A model generated the notes under the pieces. That model worked only from the letters and a program-made list of their open reading frames with translations. It was not told where the DNA came from and searched no databases. The translations under genes were made by a program, and so were the position numbers. From NCBI GenBank assembly GCA_036877525.1, contig JAZGTH010000087.1, positions 3,418,001 to 3,482,000 of the forward strand: 64,000 nt of DNA. Direction: 5' to 3'. The DNA is from Chromobotia macracanthus (taxonomy: Eukaryota; Chordata; Actinopteri; Cypriniformes; Botiidae). This document shows, in pieces, positions 61,794 to 64,000 of this stretch (its first letter is position 1; every line of letters begins with the position of its first letter).

Positions 61794-63516
61794 CTATGCA
61801 AAAAACACACACATACCCCCAATGGGTGTGTCATGATACACTTACCTGATAGGGTGGGTCTGTCTTTTGACATTACTTTAAGTTGCAGTAATAAAAATAA
61901 TAATAATAAAAAGCAAAATAAGTGCACATGAGCAAAATATCAAGCATTAAAGACTTTGTGAAATCATTTGATGAGTGCAGTTTTCAAAGACCTAATGATT
62001 GGACAAAAATCTGTGTGGTGCAAGATGAGGCATCAATTGTTTTGAACCATTTTTCCAGTGAAGACTATACATTTTAAATGTGTATTTGCGAATGAAATAG
62101 TTAAAAGTCTGTTTTTAGAAATATGCTAGCATATAGATGGCCTTAAAGCCAATAGACATAGATTAAGAATATTGATTTCATAGGGTCTTTAAAGGAAATG
62201 GAAGGAATTGCGCAAAGAGTTGTACACATGGTAATCAGACATTGGAAAGTTTATCTAATCTTTTTAACAAAGCACCAAAGTGCTGGTACTACAAGAGCTG
62301 TGTACACAAACCCACACACAGCTCACATAATGTACTGTGTATCCAATACACATTGTCTTCAAGCAACAGTTTGTGCATTTGGTACTTAAGTACTTTGTGC
62401 AAAGCAACACAGTAGCAAGAGAAGCTTCCCTCCCCTTTAGCTTGGGTTTGGGGCTATTGTCAGTGCACAGAAGCTTACAGATAAAGACAATGCGGCCTAA
62501 TGGCATTAAGTAAAGCTTTTATGCAAACAACACTGTATGTACAGCTTCAGATAACTAATCTAGTACATAAGAGACCCTATAATGAACATCACACCTATCA
62601 AAACATTTAATTACTGAGGGAATTAAACTCATTGGGAGGGGTAATGTTGAGGATGACAGGAATGTTGCTTTGTCGAACTGTTTTATTCATGCCCTCCGAA
62701 ATTTTGGATGTTTTGTTGGGTTAAATGACCCCAAGGTTGACACAGATATCCTGATCCTTGTTTCTGTCAACATTGGCAGCTGCCTTTTAAAACATCTTCC
62801 AAGCATCTTAACCATCATGGCATCTCATAACTGATCTAAAACAGTCTACATAGTCAGCAGTTCAGTGCATCATAAGAATAGCACTCCCTTAAGGGCATGC
62901 AAGACTCAGCTCATAATTTACTACAAACAGAGATGGACAGTAATGCCTACTTTTTGGTCCTGCTGGAAGTGCATCCATGATGCCTCACATGCCATCTTGG
63001 TAGTGTGGGCTTTCTCGAGACTATGTGGAGTTTTCAGGTTCACTTGTGGTTTTGCAAAAACATTTTTACAGTAGTTTGGTTTGTGTCTTGCTGTTCCAAG
63101 TAACTATGAGGGAGACACTGTACTTCAAAAACCACAGATGTTTATATTATGGAGGTTTCTCCGTGTATAAATTATCAACAAACTACAACTACACTAGTTT
63201 GCTATGTGTCGAAACCCGTGTATTTTTGTGTAAGAAAGAGGTGCCAGGCTGGGAGCTCAGCCCAAATAGGGGACTCATTAAAATGTCACACCTCCTGCAA
63301 AATATACGTCAACCGTCATCAGCCAGCCAACAGCAGAAAAACAAATACATATTTCTAAATCAAAGCAAGCTAAACACTAGACTCAGAGTCGTGGTGGGAC
63401 TTTGAAAAGGACTTTGAAGGATTGTAAAATGTGTGAATAGCTAGAAAAACAAAACTTAGCTTACGCCGGCCACCCAAATGCTGGAATGGTGTCTGGAGCA
63501 TAAGAGAGAAGGGGGC

Positions 63517-63588
63517 GTTGAGTTTTTGTGGTAAGAGAGAGAGAAAGTGGTAAGAGAAAGAAAGTTGAGTTTTTGTGGTAAGAGAGAG
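63517..63588. repeat. 47-bp tandem duplication
   Basis: GTTGAGTTTTTGTGGTAAGA starts at 63517 and again at 63564. The second copy is partial. Confidence 0.85.
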
Positions 63589-63854
63589 CTTGTATGCGTG
63601 CCTTTTAAACACGCACACAAGCATGTACAGTAAACTAAACCTTTAAGATATAAGGCCAGACCAGCACATTTAAAAAACACAGGTTCCTGGAACAACCCTC
63701 AAGGCTTCTTTGCTGTTCTTTTGCAGCAAAAATCAGTTTAATCCTCAACCAATCCATAACCTCAAAAAAAGTGCAAAATAACCTTCAAACGTTATGTTGT
63801 GGTTTTAGGACACAAGGTGGATGTGCTACACTTCAAAAACTTCTGTCTTCCCTC

Positions 63855-63985
63855 TATCTACAGCTTAGCTGTACCGCAACTGGTCCAGCATTGCTCAAAC
63901 AACTGCAAGGTCATGGGTTTGCTTCCCAGAAAACACATGGACTGATAAACGTATCCCGCATGCAGTATGACTGATGCATTTCTAG
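63855..63985 (+). mobile_element. tRNA-derived SINE near the right window edge
   Basis: CAACTGCAAGGTCATGGGTT (B box) is followed by TGCTTCCCAGAAAACACATG and ACTGATAAACGTATCCCGCA. This is the head and middle of the common fish SINE. The tail is truncated or degraded. Confidence 0.65.
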
Positions 63986-64000
63986 AATTAAAGACAACAG

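Larger units (their letters stand above)
41980..64000 (-). other. plpp3: plpp3 gene locus (5' part outside the window)
   Basis: This is the span of the phospholipid phosphatase 3 transcription unit visible here, from intron 1 at the right edge to the inferred poly(A) site at the left. LPP enzymes are six-pass membrane phosphatases that hydrolyse extracellular lysophosphatidate, sphingosine-1-phosphate and related lipid phosphates, ending their receptor signalling. The call as plpp3 rather than plpp1 or plpp2 rests on exon 2b, on the RGD in the second extracellular loop and on the C-terminal ERNNHHNM motif, all PLPP3 hallmarks as I remember the mammalian protein. Splice phases are 1 into exon 2, 0 into exon 3, 2 into exon 4, 0 into exon 5 and 0 into exon 6. 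Exon 1, with the start codon, cytoplasmic N-terminus and most of TM1, is not in the window. Confidence 0.95.
61794..64000 (-). other. plpp3: Intron 1 of plpp3 (partial)
   Basis: No frame here resembles the PLPP3 N-terminus on either strand, so exon 1 lies to the right of the window. The interval contains a TAA-rich run at 61890-61912, a 47-bp tandem duplication at 63517-63588 and a SINE at the right edge. Otherwise I see only ordinary AT-rich intron sequence. Confidence 0.7.

Overview
The window looks like vertebrate nuclear DNA, almost certainly from a cyprinid (carp/zebrafish-type) teleost. The coding signal is split into short exons with canonical GT-AG junctions. The background is AT-rich and full of microsatellites, tRNA-derived fish SINEs and small inverted-repeat DNA elements of types I recognise from cyprinid genomes. 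There is no bacterial gene organisation, rRNA, intact tRNA gene or CRISPR array.

The one gene I can identify with confidence lies on the minus strand at the right: plpp3 (phospholipid phosphatase 3, older names LPP3/PPAP2B). Transcription runs from high to low coordinates. Exon 1 with the start codon lies beyond base 64000. Seen here are two alternative versions of exon 2 (2a at 61639-61793, 2b at 61065-61222), exon 3 (58630-58910), exon 4 (58032-58089), exon 5 (49762-49938), terminal exon 6 (44024-44152) and about 2 kb of 3' UTR ending near 41980. The exons join in frame (phases 1, 0, 2, 0, 0) and give a six-pass lipid phosphatase with all three catalytic motifs, an RGD tripeptide in an extracellular loop and the PLPP3-type C-terminus. 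The enzyme dephosphorylates lipid phosphates such as lysophosphatidate and sphingosine-1-phosphate at the outer face of the plasma membrane.

The most interesting feature is the duplicated exon 2. The two exons encode clearly homologous peptides and both fit exon 1 and exon 3. They cannot be used together because their phases clash. Exon 2b is preceded by a long CU tract, a UG repeat and a distant branch point, as is typical of regulated alternative exons. Exon 2b is the form known from mammalian PLPP3, whereas exon 2a resembles the alternative exon of the paralogue PLPP1.

The left two thirds (1 to about 41980) show no recognisable protein gene. This agrees with my memory that mammalian PLPP3 is followed by a large gene desert. 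The region holds SINE copies, inverted-repeat DNA elements (best examples 13002-13180, 34056-34503, 35484-36671, 36854-37494 and 41135-41644), microsatellites, a diverged pair of about 190-bp elements near 30.0 and 31.7 kb, and one small spliced-looking ORF near 39.8 kb. The introns of plpp3 carry similar repeats.
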